From a virus, in the IMG/VR virus record IMGVR_UViG_3300017773_000099, positions 1-27,824 of that record: a stretch of DNA of 27,824 nucleotides, one strand, 5' to 3'. The position numbers and the translations under genes were made by a program. The notes under the pieces are model-generated. The model did not search any database, was not told the DNA's origin, and saw only the letters and a program-made list of their open reading frames with translations. Positions within the stretch are counted from its first letter, which is position 1. Every line of letters starts with the position of its first letter. This document shows, one piece after another, positions 1-8,326 of the stretch.

Positions 1-2
1 AT

Positions 3-767
3 TCTGAAGTAGAATTTCACCCAAATAAAACTGGTAGATTTAAGTTATCTTGGATACCACCGGTTAGTATGCAAAACAATATAATTGTTAAGAACGGAAT
101 TAAATATCCAGGTAATAAAGACTTAGGGGCTTTTGGTTGTGATAGTTATGATATATCTGGAACAACCGATGGTAGCGGTTCAAACGGGGCGTTGCATGGG
201 TTAACAACATTTAGTATGTTGTCTGAAGTTCCATCTAGCCAATTTTTTTTAGAATATGTAGCTAGGCCACAAACCGCTGAGATATTTTTTGAAGATGTTC
301 TTATGGCAATGATATTTTACGGAATGCCAATATTAGCGGAAAACAATAAACCTAGATTATTATATCATATTAAAAGAAGAGGCTACAGAGGTTATTCAAT
401 GAACAGACCTGATAAATCTCGTAATAAACTTTCTGTAACTGAAAAAGAATTAGGTGGCATACCTAACTCATCTGAGGATATAAGACAAGCTCATGCAGCA
501 GCTATTGAAAGTTATATTGAAAACCACGTTGGTTTAAAAGAAAACGGAGAATGTGGTAAAATGTATTTTCAAAGAACACTTGAGGATTGGGCTAAATTTG
601 ATATTAATAAAAGAACTAAGTTTGACGCATCTATAAGTTCTGGACTAGCTATTATGGCTTGTCAAAGGCATTTATATGCGTCTAAAAGCACACGCGAAAT
701 TAAAAAAATAGATTTTGGGTTTTCAAAATATAATAACTCGGGATCAAATAGCAAAATAATACAATAA
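3..767 (+). CDS. terL: Terminase large subunit, C-terminal nuclease part (5'-truncated by window edge)
   Basis: This is the C-terminal part of the ATPase-nuclease that cuts concatemeric phage DNA and drives it into the prohead. The frame is open from base 3, so the gene begins outside the window; the internal ATG at 69 is not the start. The visible 254 residues look like the RNase H-fold nuclease half. A GCDSYD segment near 138-155 supplies the likely first metal-binding Asp. An acidic EDVLMA stretch lies near 288-305, and a KFDAS segment near 618-632 gives a third Asp. RPQTAEIFFED and NNKPRLLYH segments match, from memory, terminases of marine and crAss-like phages. The Walker ATPase motifs must lie upstream. 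The portal gene follows 4 bases after the TAA stop, the usual packaging gene order. Phage terminase is a confident call; the exact family is less so. Confidence 0.86.
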   Translation, partial: SEVEFHPNKTGRFKLSWIPPVSMQNNIIVKNGIKYPGNKDLGAFGCDSYDISGTTDGSGSNGALHGLTTFSMLSEVPSSQFFLEYVARPQTAEIFFEDVLMAMIFYGMPILAENNKPRLLYHIKRRGYRGYSMNRPDKSRNKLSVTEKELGGIPNSSEDIRQAHAAAIESYIENHVGLKENGECGKMYFQRTLEDWAKFDINKRTKFDASISSGLAIMACQRHLYASKSTREIKKIDFGFSKYNNSGSNSKIIQ

Positions 768-771
768 CAAC

Positions 772-2640
772 ATGGCAGAAGCTAAAACATCTACCCAATT
801 TCCCAGCCAAACCGTATCTGACGCTGTAAAGCGTACCAAAGAGTACGGTATGGAAGTGGCCCGCGGTATTGAACACGAGTGGTTTAAAAGATATTCCGGT
901 ACAGGAAGATTTACACAAAACCAACGTGAATTTCACAAACGAAGGTTATATGCAAGAGGTGAGCAGTCTATACAAAAATACAAAGATGAGTTTTCTGTAA
1001 ATGGAGATTTATCTTATCTTAATCTAGACTGGACACCTGTCCCTATTATTCCTAAATTTGTAGATATAGTTGTAAATGGTATGCAAGATAGATTGTTTAC
1101 TGTTAAAGCTTTTGCGCAAGATCCATTAGCTACAGAAAAGCGTACTAAATACGTGGAGTTAATGCAGCAAGAAATGGCTACCCAGGGTTTAATGGCAGAA
1201 TTAAACGGTGCACTAGGCGTTGATGTAAGAGAAATAAGCGAAAATCAATTACCTGGCTCAACGGAAGAGCTTGAGTTACACATGCAACTTGGCTACAAAC
1301 AAAGCATTGAGATAGCAGAAGAACAAGTAATTGAAAACACATTTCAAAGAAACAAATATCCTGAGCTAAAGAAACGAATTGATTACGATCAAACCGTATT
1401 AGGCATTGCCGCTGCAAAACACACTTTTAATAATACGGACGGAATAAAACTAGAATACGTTGACCCTTCTAATTTAGTGTATTCTTATACAGAAGATCCT
1501 AATTTTGAAGATTGTTATTATTTTGGAGAAGTAAAACGTATAAAAAGCAACGAGCTTAAAAAGCAATTTCCAAATATTTCTAATGATGACCTTAAAAGCG
1601 TCGTAGAAAAGTCTACTAACTATAAAGAGCACGACCAGTTTAATGAAGAAGCTGACAGAAATACATTATCTGTATTATACTTTAATTGGAAAAGCTGGGA
1701 AAAAAGTGTATATAAAATAAAAGAAACATCTACTGGAGCCAAAAAAGCAATTAAGAAAGACGATACTTTTGATCCACCTAAGGATCAAAGAACCCGATTT
1801 GAAAAAGTTGCACAAGCGAGAGAGGTTATATATGAAGGGGTCTTAATACTAGGAGCAAACAAGCTTTTAAAGTGGGAGAAAGCGTCTAATATGGTTCGCC
1901 CATCTTCAAATATTAACAAGGTAATGATGAATTATGTTGTTAGTGCTCCAAGAATGTATAATGGTAAGATTGAGAGTTTAGTAAGCAGAATGATTACGTA
2001 TGCTGATCTTATTCAACTTACTCATTTAAAATTACAACAAGTAATTCAAAGAATGACACCATCTGGTGTTTATTTAGATGCTGATGGATTAGCCGAAATT
2101 GATTTAGGAAATGGCACAAGTTACAATCCTCAAGAAGCTTTAAATTTATATTTTCAAACCGGTTCAGTTATTGGTAGATCAATGACCGTTGAAGGAGATA
2201 TGAATCCCGGTAAAATACCAATTCAAGAGCTTCCTGGCGGGGGCGGCCAACAAAGCGCGCTGCTTATACAGTCATACAATTATTATTTAAATATGATACG
2301 CGATGTGACCGGGTTGAACGAAGCCAGAGATGGTAGTGACCCAGACCCATACGCATTAGTAGGCGTGCAAAAATTAGCCGCTGCTAATTCTAATACGGCA
2401 ACAAGGCATATATTACATAGTTCTTTATATATAACAGCTACTTTAGCAGAAGCTATAGCTATAAGAGTTAAAGATGTATTAGAGTTTCACCCGCAAAGAG
2501 ACGCGCTTGTTACGAGCATAGGTCAGTTTAGCGTTGGGGCTTTAAAAGAAATGGAAGATTTGCATTTACATGACTTTGGTGTATTTATTGAACTTGACCC
2601 AGACGAAGATGAAAAACAACTGGTTGAACAAAATATTTAA
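772..2640 (+). CDS. Portal protein (main part)
   Basis: The portal forms the dodecameric ring at one capsid vertex through which DNA enters and leaves. The 622-residue product follows the terminase directly. It has a segment at residues 82-104 (core DWTPVPIIPKFVDIV) typical, from memory, of crAss-like and marine podovirus portals. A conserved stretch at about 507-525 (RDVTGLNEARDG) is followed by a Leu/Ala/Asn-rich helix ending near TATRHIL. Such a motif usually follows the long wing/stem helices of portals. The start at 772 is preceded by an A-rich stretch with no Shine-Dalgarno. The gene ends in TAA, and the next codon in the same frame is an ATG opening a 158-residue helical protein. That protein reads like the missing portal C-terminus, so the gene may be split. 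Portal identity is firm; whether 622 residues is the native length is open. Confidence 0.85.
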   Translation: MAEAKTSTQFPSQTVSDAVKRTKEYGMEVARGIEHEWFKRYSGTGRFTQNQREFHKRRLYARGEQSIQKYKDEFSVNGDLSYLNLDWTPVPIIPKFVDIVVNGMQDRLFTVKAFAQDPLATEKRTKYVELMQQEMATQGLMAELNGALGVDVREISENQLPGSTEELELHMQLGYKQSIEIAEEQVIENTFQRNKYPELKKRIDYDQTVLGIAAAKHTFNNTDGIKLEYVDPSNLVYSYTEDPNFEDCYYFGEVKRIKSNELKKQFPNISNDDLKSVVEKSTNYKEHDQFNEEADRNTLSVLYFNWKSWEKSVYKIKETSTGAKKAIKKDDTFDPPKDQRTRFEKVAQAREVIYEGVLILGANKLLKWEKASNMVRPSSNINKVMMNYVVSAPRMYNGKIESLVSRMITYADLIQLTHLKLQQVIQRMTPSGVYLDADGLAEIDLGNGTSYNPQEALNLYFQTGSVIGRSMTVEGDMNPGKIPIQELPGGGGQQSALLIQSYNYYLNMIRDVTGLNEARDGSDPDPYALVGVQKLAAANSNTATRHILHSSLYITATLAEAIAIRVKDVLEFHPQRDALVTSIGQFSVGALKEMEDLHLHDFGVFIELDPDEDEKQLVEQNI

Positions 2641-3117
2641 ATGGCTTTGTCTAGGGATCAAATACATTTAGAAGATGCTATTGACATTAGACAAGTAAAA
2701 AATATAAAATTAGCTAATCAATTATTAAAATATAGAAGAGCTAAAAAGCAAGCTTCAGATCAACAAATAGCAGAGCGTAATATTGCAGCACAATCAGAAG
2801 CAAACGGTAAAGCTGCTCAAGCGGCAGAATTAGCAAAAGCTCAAGCCGAAACAGTAAAAGTAGAGGCTAAAATGAAATTATCCGAAGCTCAAACCCAATT
2901 TGATATTAAAAAATTAGAAGTTGAGGCTGCGACTAAAAAAGAGTTAATGCAATTTGAATTTGATTTGAACACTAAACTAAAAAGAATGGAGCTAGATAGC
3001 AAAGAAAAAATTGATATGCAAAAAGCTCCTTCTAATCCAGAGCCTAAAAAAGGTTTTGAATCTAGTGGTAATGATGTGCTAGGCGGAATTGACTTAAGTA
3101 GGTTTGAACCAAGATAA
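2641..3117 (+). CDS. Coiled-coil protein, probable detached C-terminus of the portal
   Basis: This 158-residue protein begins on the ATG that directly abuts the portal stop codon and lies in the portal frame. Its first 35 residues (with EDAIDIRQ and KLANQLLKYRR) are helical. Residues 40-130 form a long Ala/Lys/Glu/Gln-rich coiled coil without Pro or Gly kinks. The C-terminus is a flexible Pro/Gly tail. From memory, crAss-like and related marine portals end in such an extension, with a Gln at the position now occupied by TAA. I infer either a split portal made as two chains or a nonsense mutation with immediate restart. Alternatively it is an independent minor head or chaperone-like protein. 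There is no separate start context; translation would depend on reinitiation at the TAA-ATG junction. Confidence 0.6.
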   Translation: MALSRDQIHLEDAIDIRQVKNIKLANQLLKYRRAKKQASDQQIAERNIAAQSEANGKAAQAAELAKAQAETVKVEAKMKLSEAQTQFDIKKLEVEAATKKELMQFEFDLNTKLKRMELDSKEKIDMQKAPSNPEPKKGFESSGNDVLGGIDLSRFEPR

Positions 3118-3146
3118 AATTATTAATTATTATATATTATTAAATT

Positions 3147-4367
3147 ATGAGTGAATGGAAAATTAAAGGCGTTGTAGATGGCGAAGAAGCTAAAACAGCG
3201 CAAGAGCAAGAACAAGCTGTACTTGATAAAGCTGTAGAAAAAGGCGATATTAGCCCAGAAGCCGCTGGTCAAGAAGCAGACGATATTCCAAAAATTAATT
3301 TAGACGAATTAAACAACCCAAACGATGCCGTTCAAGAGCGAAAAACAGAGGAGGTTTCTGTGGAAAATGAAACCGGAAATAGCGAAGAAGTGGTCGAAAA
3401 AGTACAAGAGCAAGACGAGGCCGAAGAAACTAAAGACGAAAACTCGCCGCTCGAGCTTGTTACTGAAGAAGAAGTTGAAGAGGTAAACAAAAATGTACCA
3501 AAGGTTGATCAAAACGCTGCTAAGGTTAATGAACAACCTCAACAGCCACAAGTAGAAATACCAGAAAACGTTGATAAACTATTAACGTTTATGGAAGAAA
3601 CCGGTGGAACTTTAGAAGACTATGTTAATTTAAATCGTGATATTTCGGCTTATGATGATGGGGAAGTATTGCGCGAATATTATAAACAAGCAAAACCTTG
3701 GGATGGTCAAGAAATTAATGAGTACATGGAAGACAACTTCTCGTTTGATGAGGATGACGACCCAAGAGAAATACGCTCAAAGAAAAGAGCATTTAAAGAA
3801 GAATTATTTAACGCAAGAAAGTTCTTAGAAGGAAACAAAGAGAAATATTATGCTGATCTCAAGTTGAGAAAGCAACAGGATATTCCTCAGGAGTACCAAG
3901 AGGCTTTTGAGTATTATAATGAATATCAAAAGAGCACAGAGTCTAACAAACAACTAACAGAAACTTTTTTACAAAAAACAGATAATGTATTTAGTGAAAC
4001 TTTTAAAGGTTTTGATTTCCAAGTTGGAAGCAATAAATACCGCTATAAAGTTTCAAATGTTGAAGAAACAAAAACTCAACAAATGGACATTAATAATTTT
4101 GTATCAAAGTTTATTGGAGACGACGGAAGTATTAGTGACGCTAAGGGATACCACAAAGCTTTATTTGCAGCTAGAAATGCTGACAAATTAGCAGAACATT
4201 TTTATGAGCAAGGCCGTGCCGACGCTCTTCGCAATTCCGCTAAGGAGGCTAAAAATATAAATATGGACCCAAGAAAAGAAGGCGTAATTAAAACTAACAC
4301 TGGTCAAAAATTTAAAGTTGTTTCAGGAGATTCTAGTTCTAAATTGAGAATGAAACTAAAAAAATAA
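3147..4367 (+). CDS. Capsid scaffolding protein (putative)
   Basis: A scaffold guides capsid protein into a closed prohead and then leaves. This 406-residue product sits between portal and major capsid genes, where scaffolds normally lie. Residues 1-135 are strongly acidic and of low complexity (Glu, Asp, Gln, Val), apparently disordered. Residues 140-340 are helical, with acidic segments such as YMEDNFSFDEDDD followed by a basic RSKKRAFKEE stretch. The C-terminus is basic and ends KLRMKLKK. An acidic body with a basic C-terminal tail that contacts capsid protein is the usual scaffold arrangement. No protease motif was found, so it does not look like a fused protease-scaffold. A 29-base A/T-only gap precedes the ATG. 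The call rests on position and composition, plus a remembered resemblance to marine phage scaffolds. Confidence 0.65.
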   Translation: MSEWKIKGVVDGEEAKTAQEQEQAVLDKAVEKGDISPEAAGQEADDIPKINLDELNNPNDAVQERKTEEVSVENETGNSEEVVEKVQEQDEAEETKDENSPLELVTEEEVEEVNKNVPKVDQNAAKVNEQPQQPQVEIPENVDKLLTFMEETGGTLEDYVNLNRDISAYDDGEVLREYYKQAKPWDGQEINEYMEDNFSFDEDDDPREIRSKKRAFKEELFNARKFLEGNKEKYYADLKLRKQQDIPQEYQEAFEYYNEYQKSTESNKQLTETFLQKTDNVFSETFKGFDFQVGSNKYRYKVSNVEETKTQQMDINNFVSKFIGDDGSISDAKGYHKALFAARNADKLAEHFYEQGRADALRNSAKEAKNINMDPRKEGVIKTNTGQKFKVVSGDSSSKLRMKLKK

Positions 4368-4384
4368 CTTAAAAATTTATTACA

Positions 4385-5815
4385 ATGGCTATAACAACTG
4401 GCATTGAGCACTTAACTCCTTCATCTACGAAAGGAGCATTATTTCAAGGTAACTATATTACCGATTTTGATTTTACAAAACAATTTTTACCTGATGTATA
4501 CGAAAAAGAAGCTGAGATCTACGGAAATCGTTCTATCTCTTCTTTCTTACGTATGGTATCAGCGGAGATGCCTTCAACATCTGACGAAATCCGTTGGATT
4601 GAGCAAGGGCGTTTACACACACGTTATGACAACGTAGCTATTGCTGCAAATATATTTACAGTAACATTTGATGCTAATGCTGACGGTAAAGCACACGAAG
4701 CTGGAGCTGCGCCTGTGTTTAGAGCTGGTCAAACAGTTATGGTACAAGGACAAACATCTGCTGGCGCTGCAACGGGGCCTGTGTTAAAAGGTGTTGTTAC
4801 AGTAGCTGGAGCTGCTGCGGCAGGAGATACAGGAACATTTACTGCTGTATGCTATAGTGCTGCTGATTGGAGTGGCGTAACTGGTGCTGCATCATATGAT
4901 CACGCTACAGTTTTAGCTTATGGTTCTGAGTTTGCTAAAGGAACAGAAGGAATGCTAGGTTCTTTAGATTCTGACTATAGCTCTTATACAAACAAGCCAA
5001 TTATCTTAAAGGATAACTACGCTGTAAACGGTTCTGACACCGCTCAAATTGGGTGGATTGAAGTTACTTCTGAGAACGGAGCTTCTGGATACTTATGGTA
5101 TTTAAAGTCTGAGCACGAAACTCGCTTACGTTTTGAAGATTACTTAGAAATGTCTATGGTAGAGTCTGTGAAAAAAGCTGCTGCTTCAACACTTTCTTCT
5201 GACTATACTGGATCTGAAGGTTTCTTCGCGGCATTGGAGTCTCGCGGTAATGTATATAGCGATCTTTCTGGAGATTTAGCTACCAATATGACCGGCTTTG
5301 ATAACATCTTAAAGCAATTAGACAAAAACGGTTCTATTGAAGAAAACATGATCTATAGCAACCGCGCTTTATCTTTAGCTATTGATGACGCTTTAGCGGC
5401 TAAAAATTCTTATGGAGCTGGAGGTACTTCTTACGGAGTATTTAATAACTCTGAAGATATGGCTTTAAACTTAGGCTTCTCTGGTTTCCGTCGTGGATCT
5501 TATGACTTTTATAAGACTGACTGGAAATATTTAAATGACTTTGCTACACGCGGAGGATTTGGAGATGTTGAAGGAACTATTATTCCTGCGGGTACCTCTA
5601 CTGTGTATGATCAAGATCTTGGTAAAAACATCAAGCGTCCATTCTTACACGTACGTTACCGTTCATCTGAAACAGATGATAGAAAAATGAAAACTTGGAT
5701 TACCGGCTCTGTTGGAGGTGCTTATACTTCTACTAAAGACGAAATGCGAGTTAATTTCTTATCTGAAAGATGTTTAATTACGCAAGGAGCTAATAACTTC
5801 TTCTTATTAAAGTAA
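4385..5815 (+). CDS. Major capsid protein
   Basis: This 476-residue protein is the best candidate for the shell subunit, presumably with an HK97-like fold. The N-terminal arm is followed by an EIRWIEQGR segment. An Ala/Gly/Thr/Val-rich beta segment at about residues 95-175 looks like an insertion or decoration-type domain. A block with GSEFAKGTEGM, NKPIILKD, GSDTAQIGW and ETRLRFEDYLEM then resembles, from memory, major capsid proteins of marine and crAss-like phages. Arginine codon use supports high expression: by my count 16 of 19 Arg codons are CGN, mostly CGT, whereas the next gene uses AGA/AGG for 7 of 11. Seventeen bases of A/T-rich sequence separate it from the scaffold. A strong terminator follows, suggesting that its transcript is partly uncoupled from downstream genes. 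Confidence 0.87.
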   Translation: MAITTGIEHLTPSSTKGALFQGNYITDFDFTKQFLPDVYEKEAEIYGNRSISSFLRMVSAEMPSTSDEIRWIEQGRLHTRYDNVAIAANIFTVTFDANADGKAHEAGAAPVFRAGQTVMVQGQTSAGAATGPVLKGVVTVAGAAAAGDTGTFTAVCYSAADWSGVTGAASYDHATVLAYGSEFAKGTEGMLGSLDSDYSSYTNKPIILKDNYAVNGSDTAQIGWIEVTSENGASGYLWYLKSEHETRLRFEDYLEMSMVESVKKAAASTLSSDYTGSEGFFAALESRGNVYSDLSGDLATNMTGFDNILKQLDKNGSIEENMIYSNRALSLAIDDALAAKNSYGAGGTSYGVFNNSEDMALNLGFSGFRRGSYDFYKTDWKYLNDFATRGGFGDVEGTIIPAGTSTVYDQDLGKNIKRPFLHVRYRSSETDDRKMKTWITGSVGGAYTSTKDEMRVNFLSERCLITQGANNFFLLK

Positions 5816-5828
5816 TCAATTAATATAG

Positions 5829-5860
5829 CCCTCCGCTTTTGCGGGGGGTTATTTTATCTT
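5829..5860 (+). terminator. Rho-independent terminator after the capsid gene
   Basis: An 8-bp G/C-rich stem (5829-5836 with 5841-5848, one G-T wobble) closes a TTTT loop and is followed by a T-rich tail (TTATTTTATCTT). It starts 13 bases after the capsid stop. Because the next gene begins at 5874 on the same strand with no clear promoter, it probably acts as a partial terminator. That would keep capsid mRNA more abundant than downstream tail mRNA. Confidence 0.8.
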
Positions 5861-5873
5861 ATTAAATTATATT

Positions 5874-6599
5874 ATGAAAAATTGGGAAATTAAGGACAGA
5901 ACTTATGTTCTTAAAAACGGATTATCTCCGTTAACTTATAAAATTAAAAGTTCAAACCTGTTATGGTTTGACGAAGGGAAGGGAATTAATAGAGAATTAA
6001 GATATGCAACAAACCAAAAGTCTTTGTTTGTAGACGAACAGGACGGGTTTGCACAATTGCAACATATAATTTTTAAAGATGGGTCGTTAGTTGTCCCTAG
6101 GACACAACCTCAGTTACAACAATTACTATCTTTATATCACCCTGACAGATTAAATTTATGGGAAGAAATTGACTTTGTTAAAGAAGCCGCTGATGATATT
6201 AGCGTTTTTGAGCTTGAAATTGAAGCATTAAAGCTAGTTCAAGAATTAGACATAGAACATTTAGAAGCTATTTTAAGAACAGAAATAGGTTCTGATGTGG
6301 TTCGCATGTCGTCAAAAGAAATTAAGCGCGATTGCTATATGTTTGCAAAAAATGCGCCTAAACTATTTATAGAGGTGGCAAATGATGAAGACATTAAATT
6401 GCGCAATTTAGCGAATAGATGCGTAGAAGCAGGTATTGTTAAATTAACAGATGACAATACAGTATTCAAATGGGCAACAAATAATAAAAAAATTATGACA
6501 GTGCCTTTTGACGAACACCCATATGCAGCGTTTGCACGATTCTTAAAGACAGATGAAGGCGTAGACGTTATGAAAGCAATTGAAAAGAAACTTTCATAA
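5874..6599 (+). CDS. Conserved-looking phage protein of unknown function, downstream of capsid
   Basis: I do not recognise a named family in this 241-residue protein. The first 90 residues look beta-rich, with features such as LLWFDEGKG, NRELRYATNQ and a FVDEQDG turn. They run into a helical acidic middle (about 95-150, LELEIEAL-like leucine spacing) and a mixed C-terminus ending in a basic amphipathic helix. There is no signal peptide or membrane segment. It lies between the capsid gene and the first adaptor gene, where head-completion, head-decoration or minor head proteins are common in podovirus-like operons. A structural or assembly role is therefore the likeliest inference. Its Arg codons are mostly AGA, unlike the capsid gene. 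A terminator lies just upstream and a hairpin in the gap downstream. Confidence 0.5.
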   Translation: MKNWEIKDRTYVLKNGLSPLTYKIKSSNLLWFDEGKGINRELRYATNQKSLFVDEQDGFAQLQHIIFKDGSLVVPRTQPQLQQLLSLYHPDRLNLWEEIDFVKEAADDISVFELEIEALKLVQELDIEHLEAILRTEIGSDVVRMSSKEIKRDCYMFAKNAPKLFIEVANDEDIKLRNLANRCVEAGIVKLTDDNTVFKWATNNKKIMTVPFDEHPYAAFARFLKTDEGVDVMKAIEKKLS

Positions 6600-6608
6600 A
6601 ATACCAGG

Positions 6609-6632
6609 CTATAACTATTCAGTTAGTTATAG
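6609..6632 (+). promoter_or_regulatory. Perfect 8-bp hairpin in the gap before the adaptor genes
   Basis: Within the 55-base gap 6600-6654, the arms CTATAACT (6609-6616) and AGTTATAG (6625-6632) pair perfectly around an 8-base loop. No T-run follows, so it is not a standard terminator. A second possible stem uses TTAGTT (6623-6628) with AACTAA (6635-6640) and overlaps the first, so the two cannot form together. It could be a transcript-processing or stability element, or an operator of dyad symmetry. Function is unknown. Confidence 0.4.
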
Positions 6633-6654
6633 TCAACTAATTAATAAATAACAC

Positions 6655-7374
6655 ATGGTAGGAATAGATAGAGTATATCAAACAGTACAAAAAATTCTGA
6701 ATAAAGAACAACGGGGTTATTTACCACCTGTTGAATTTAACCTTTTTGCAAATCAAGCACAACAAGAGATATTTCATAGCTATTTTTCACTACGTAATAT
6801 TGTAGACACAAATAGCTCTGATTATTCTGATATACAAAAAAATGTTGAAGAAAAAATTTCCTTGTTTGAAAACGAAACAACAATTGAAAAAGGAACTTTT
6901 ACTAATCCAGCAGGAGGAACTACTAATCAATATTATGGGTATCCATCTAATTTTTATCATCTTGTTTCTGTTATATATCCAAATGATTATAGAGCCGAAG
7001 AAGTTTCTGCTAAGCATACTACATACGTTAAAAGATCTAAGTATACTAAGCCATCTGATAAAACACCTATATATGTTAGACACGAAGGTGGTTTGGTGGC
7101 AATGCCAGACCCTGAAATACCAGCGGGGGGAAGCTCGCCAAGTATAACAATAAATTATGTTAGAATACCTAATGAAGTTGAATGGGATTATATTATGGTT
7201 AATAGCAAACCGTTATATAATGCATCTACATCAACAAATTTTGAACTACACTCATCCGAAATAACAGAGCTGGTATTAAAAATATGTCAATATGCTGGAG
7301 TAGCTGTTAAAGCTATTGACGTGGCTCAAGCAACCGCACAAAAAGAACAACAAGTAACTCAATCTGAACGATAA
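6655..7374 (+). CDS. Head-tail adaptor / ring protein (first of two)
   Basis: This 239-residue protein is a likely ring component below the portal. It opens with a helix (DRVYQTVQKILNK), then QRGYLPPVEFNLFANQAQQEIF, a pattern typical of phage connector proteins. A beta-rich middle contains YYGYPSNFYHLVSV, and later segments include ITINYVRIPNEV and FELHSSEITELVLKI, leading to a C-terminal helix. From memory, similar proteins accompany ring proteins in crAss-like and marine phage operons. It overlaps the next gene by one base (TAATG), which suggests coupled translation and a shared complex. No Shine-Dalgarno precedes the ATG. Adaptor identity is inferred mostly from motif pattern and neighbours. 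Confidence 0.6.
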   Translation: MVGIDRVYQTVQKILNKEQRGYLPPVEFNLFANQAQQEIFHSYFSLRNIVDTNSSDYSDIQKNVEEKISLFENETTIEKGTFTNPAGGTTNQYYGYPSNFYHLVSVIYPNDYRAEEVSAKHTTYVKRSKYTKPSDKTPIYVRHEGGLVAMPDPEIPAGGSSPSITINYVRIPNEVEWDYIMVNSKPLYNASTSTNFELHSSEITELVLKICQYAGVAVKAIDVAQATAQKEQQVTQSER

Positions 7375-8321
7375 TGGCTGAATCTAAACAAAACTATACT
7401 AATAAAGCATATTACGCTGATTTTGAAAACAGACCTGCTGATGTGCCAGCAGACTTTGAGGGCTTAGGCTATTACCAAAGGTCAAGCTTGCAAGATATTA
7501 TTGACAACTTTATTATTTCATATATAGGAGATGATAAAATATTAAATAAAGTTCCGGACTATGAAGTTTCATTTTGGGCCCAGCGCGGTCTCCAGGAGTT
7601 TAGCTACGATGTCCTACATTCAGAAAAAAGCGTAGAGATAGAGTTGGGCAGTGCTTTGCAATTTCCATTGCCGCAAGATTATGTAAATTATACAAGAGTA
7701 TCTTGCATCGGGCCAAACGGCGAAAAACACACTTTGCTCCCGGTTAAAGGTGCAAATGACCCAACTGCTATATTACAAGATTCTGATTATAGTTTTTTAT
7801 ATGACAGCGAAGACGACACGCAAAAAGCGGCTAAGTCTGAACTAGCTACAAGGTATCAAGATCGAACAAATTCCGCAAATTCGCAAGAGGCTCAAAACTA
7901 CTATAGTAATAATTATAATGGCGATAATTTTTCGTATTTTAATAAACGCTATGGCAGCAACCCAGAGTCCATGAACAGCGCTAAAACTTTTTTTGTTGAT
8001 ACAGCGAGGGGTATAATATTTTTTGACGGGTCTTTTGGTAATCTAGAAGATAATATAATCGTTTTAGACTATATTTCTGATGGCTTATCAGATAGCGGTG
8101 ATCTAACTAAGGTCTATATTCCAAAGCTCGCTGAAGACGCTCTATACGCTTTTATTTTATATAATTTATGTAAAGTTAGACCAGCGTCAGCGTCATTAGT
8201 TCCTTTATACAAAAAAGAAGCTTCTGCAAAGTTGCGTAATGCAAAAATAAGATTAACTAATTATAGATCTGAAGAGCTTGCTCAGGTAATGAGAAACAAA
8301 GCTAAATGGATTAAACACTAA
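7374..8321 (+). CDS. Head-tail adaptor / ring protein (second, tail-tube-like)
   Basis: This 315-residue product resembles the P22 gp4 / T7 gp11 type of adaptor that joins portal to tail. A motif near residues 38-80 (DIIDNFIISYIGDDKI, then FWAQRGLQEFSYDVL) is followed by FPLPQDYVNYTRVS. That series is, from memory, very widespread in marine phage structural proteins. A polar Asn/Tyr/Ser-rich insertion follows at about 160-205. The C-terminus has a helix pair (LAEDALYAFILYNLCKVRP) and a basic tail. The ATG overlaps the stop of the upstream ring gene, and the nozzle gene starts 5 bases after its stop. The order ring-ring-nozzle supports the assignment. Confidence 0.66.
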   Translation: MAESKQNYTNKAYYADFENRPADVPADFEGLGYYQRSSLQDIIDNFIISYIGDDKILNKVPDYEVSFWAQRGLQEFSYDVLHSEKSVEIELGSALQFPLPQDYVNYTRVSCIGPNGEKHTLLPVKGANDPTAILQDSDYSFLYDSEDDTQKAAKSELATRYQDRTNSANSQEAQNYYSNNYNGDNFSYFNKRYGSNPESMNSAKTFFVDTARGIIFFDGSFGNLEDNIIVLDYISDGLSDSGDLTKVYIPKLAEDALYAFILYNLCKVRPASASLVPLYKKEASAKLRNAKIRLTNYRSEELAQVMRNKAKWIKH

Positions 8322-8326
8322 TAAAT

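Noticed and set aside
69-767. The ATG at 69 as the start of a complete 232-aa gene.
   Set aside because: The same frame is open to base 3 with terminase-like sequence (GRFKLSWIPP), so the gene is truncated by the window edge rather than starting there.
2638-2640. TAA at the portal junction read as Gln through genome-wide recoding.
   Set aside because: Every other gene in the window ends with TAA, so TAA must normally stop translation.
3137-5870. A shared 12-base sequence (TTATTAAATTAT) before the starts at 3147 and 5874 as a promoter or ribosome-binding element.
   Set aside because: It is low-complexity A/T sequence, absent before the other starts, and has no recognisable -33/-7 Bacteroidota promoter pair.
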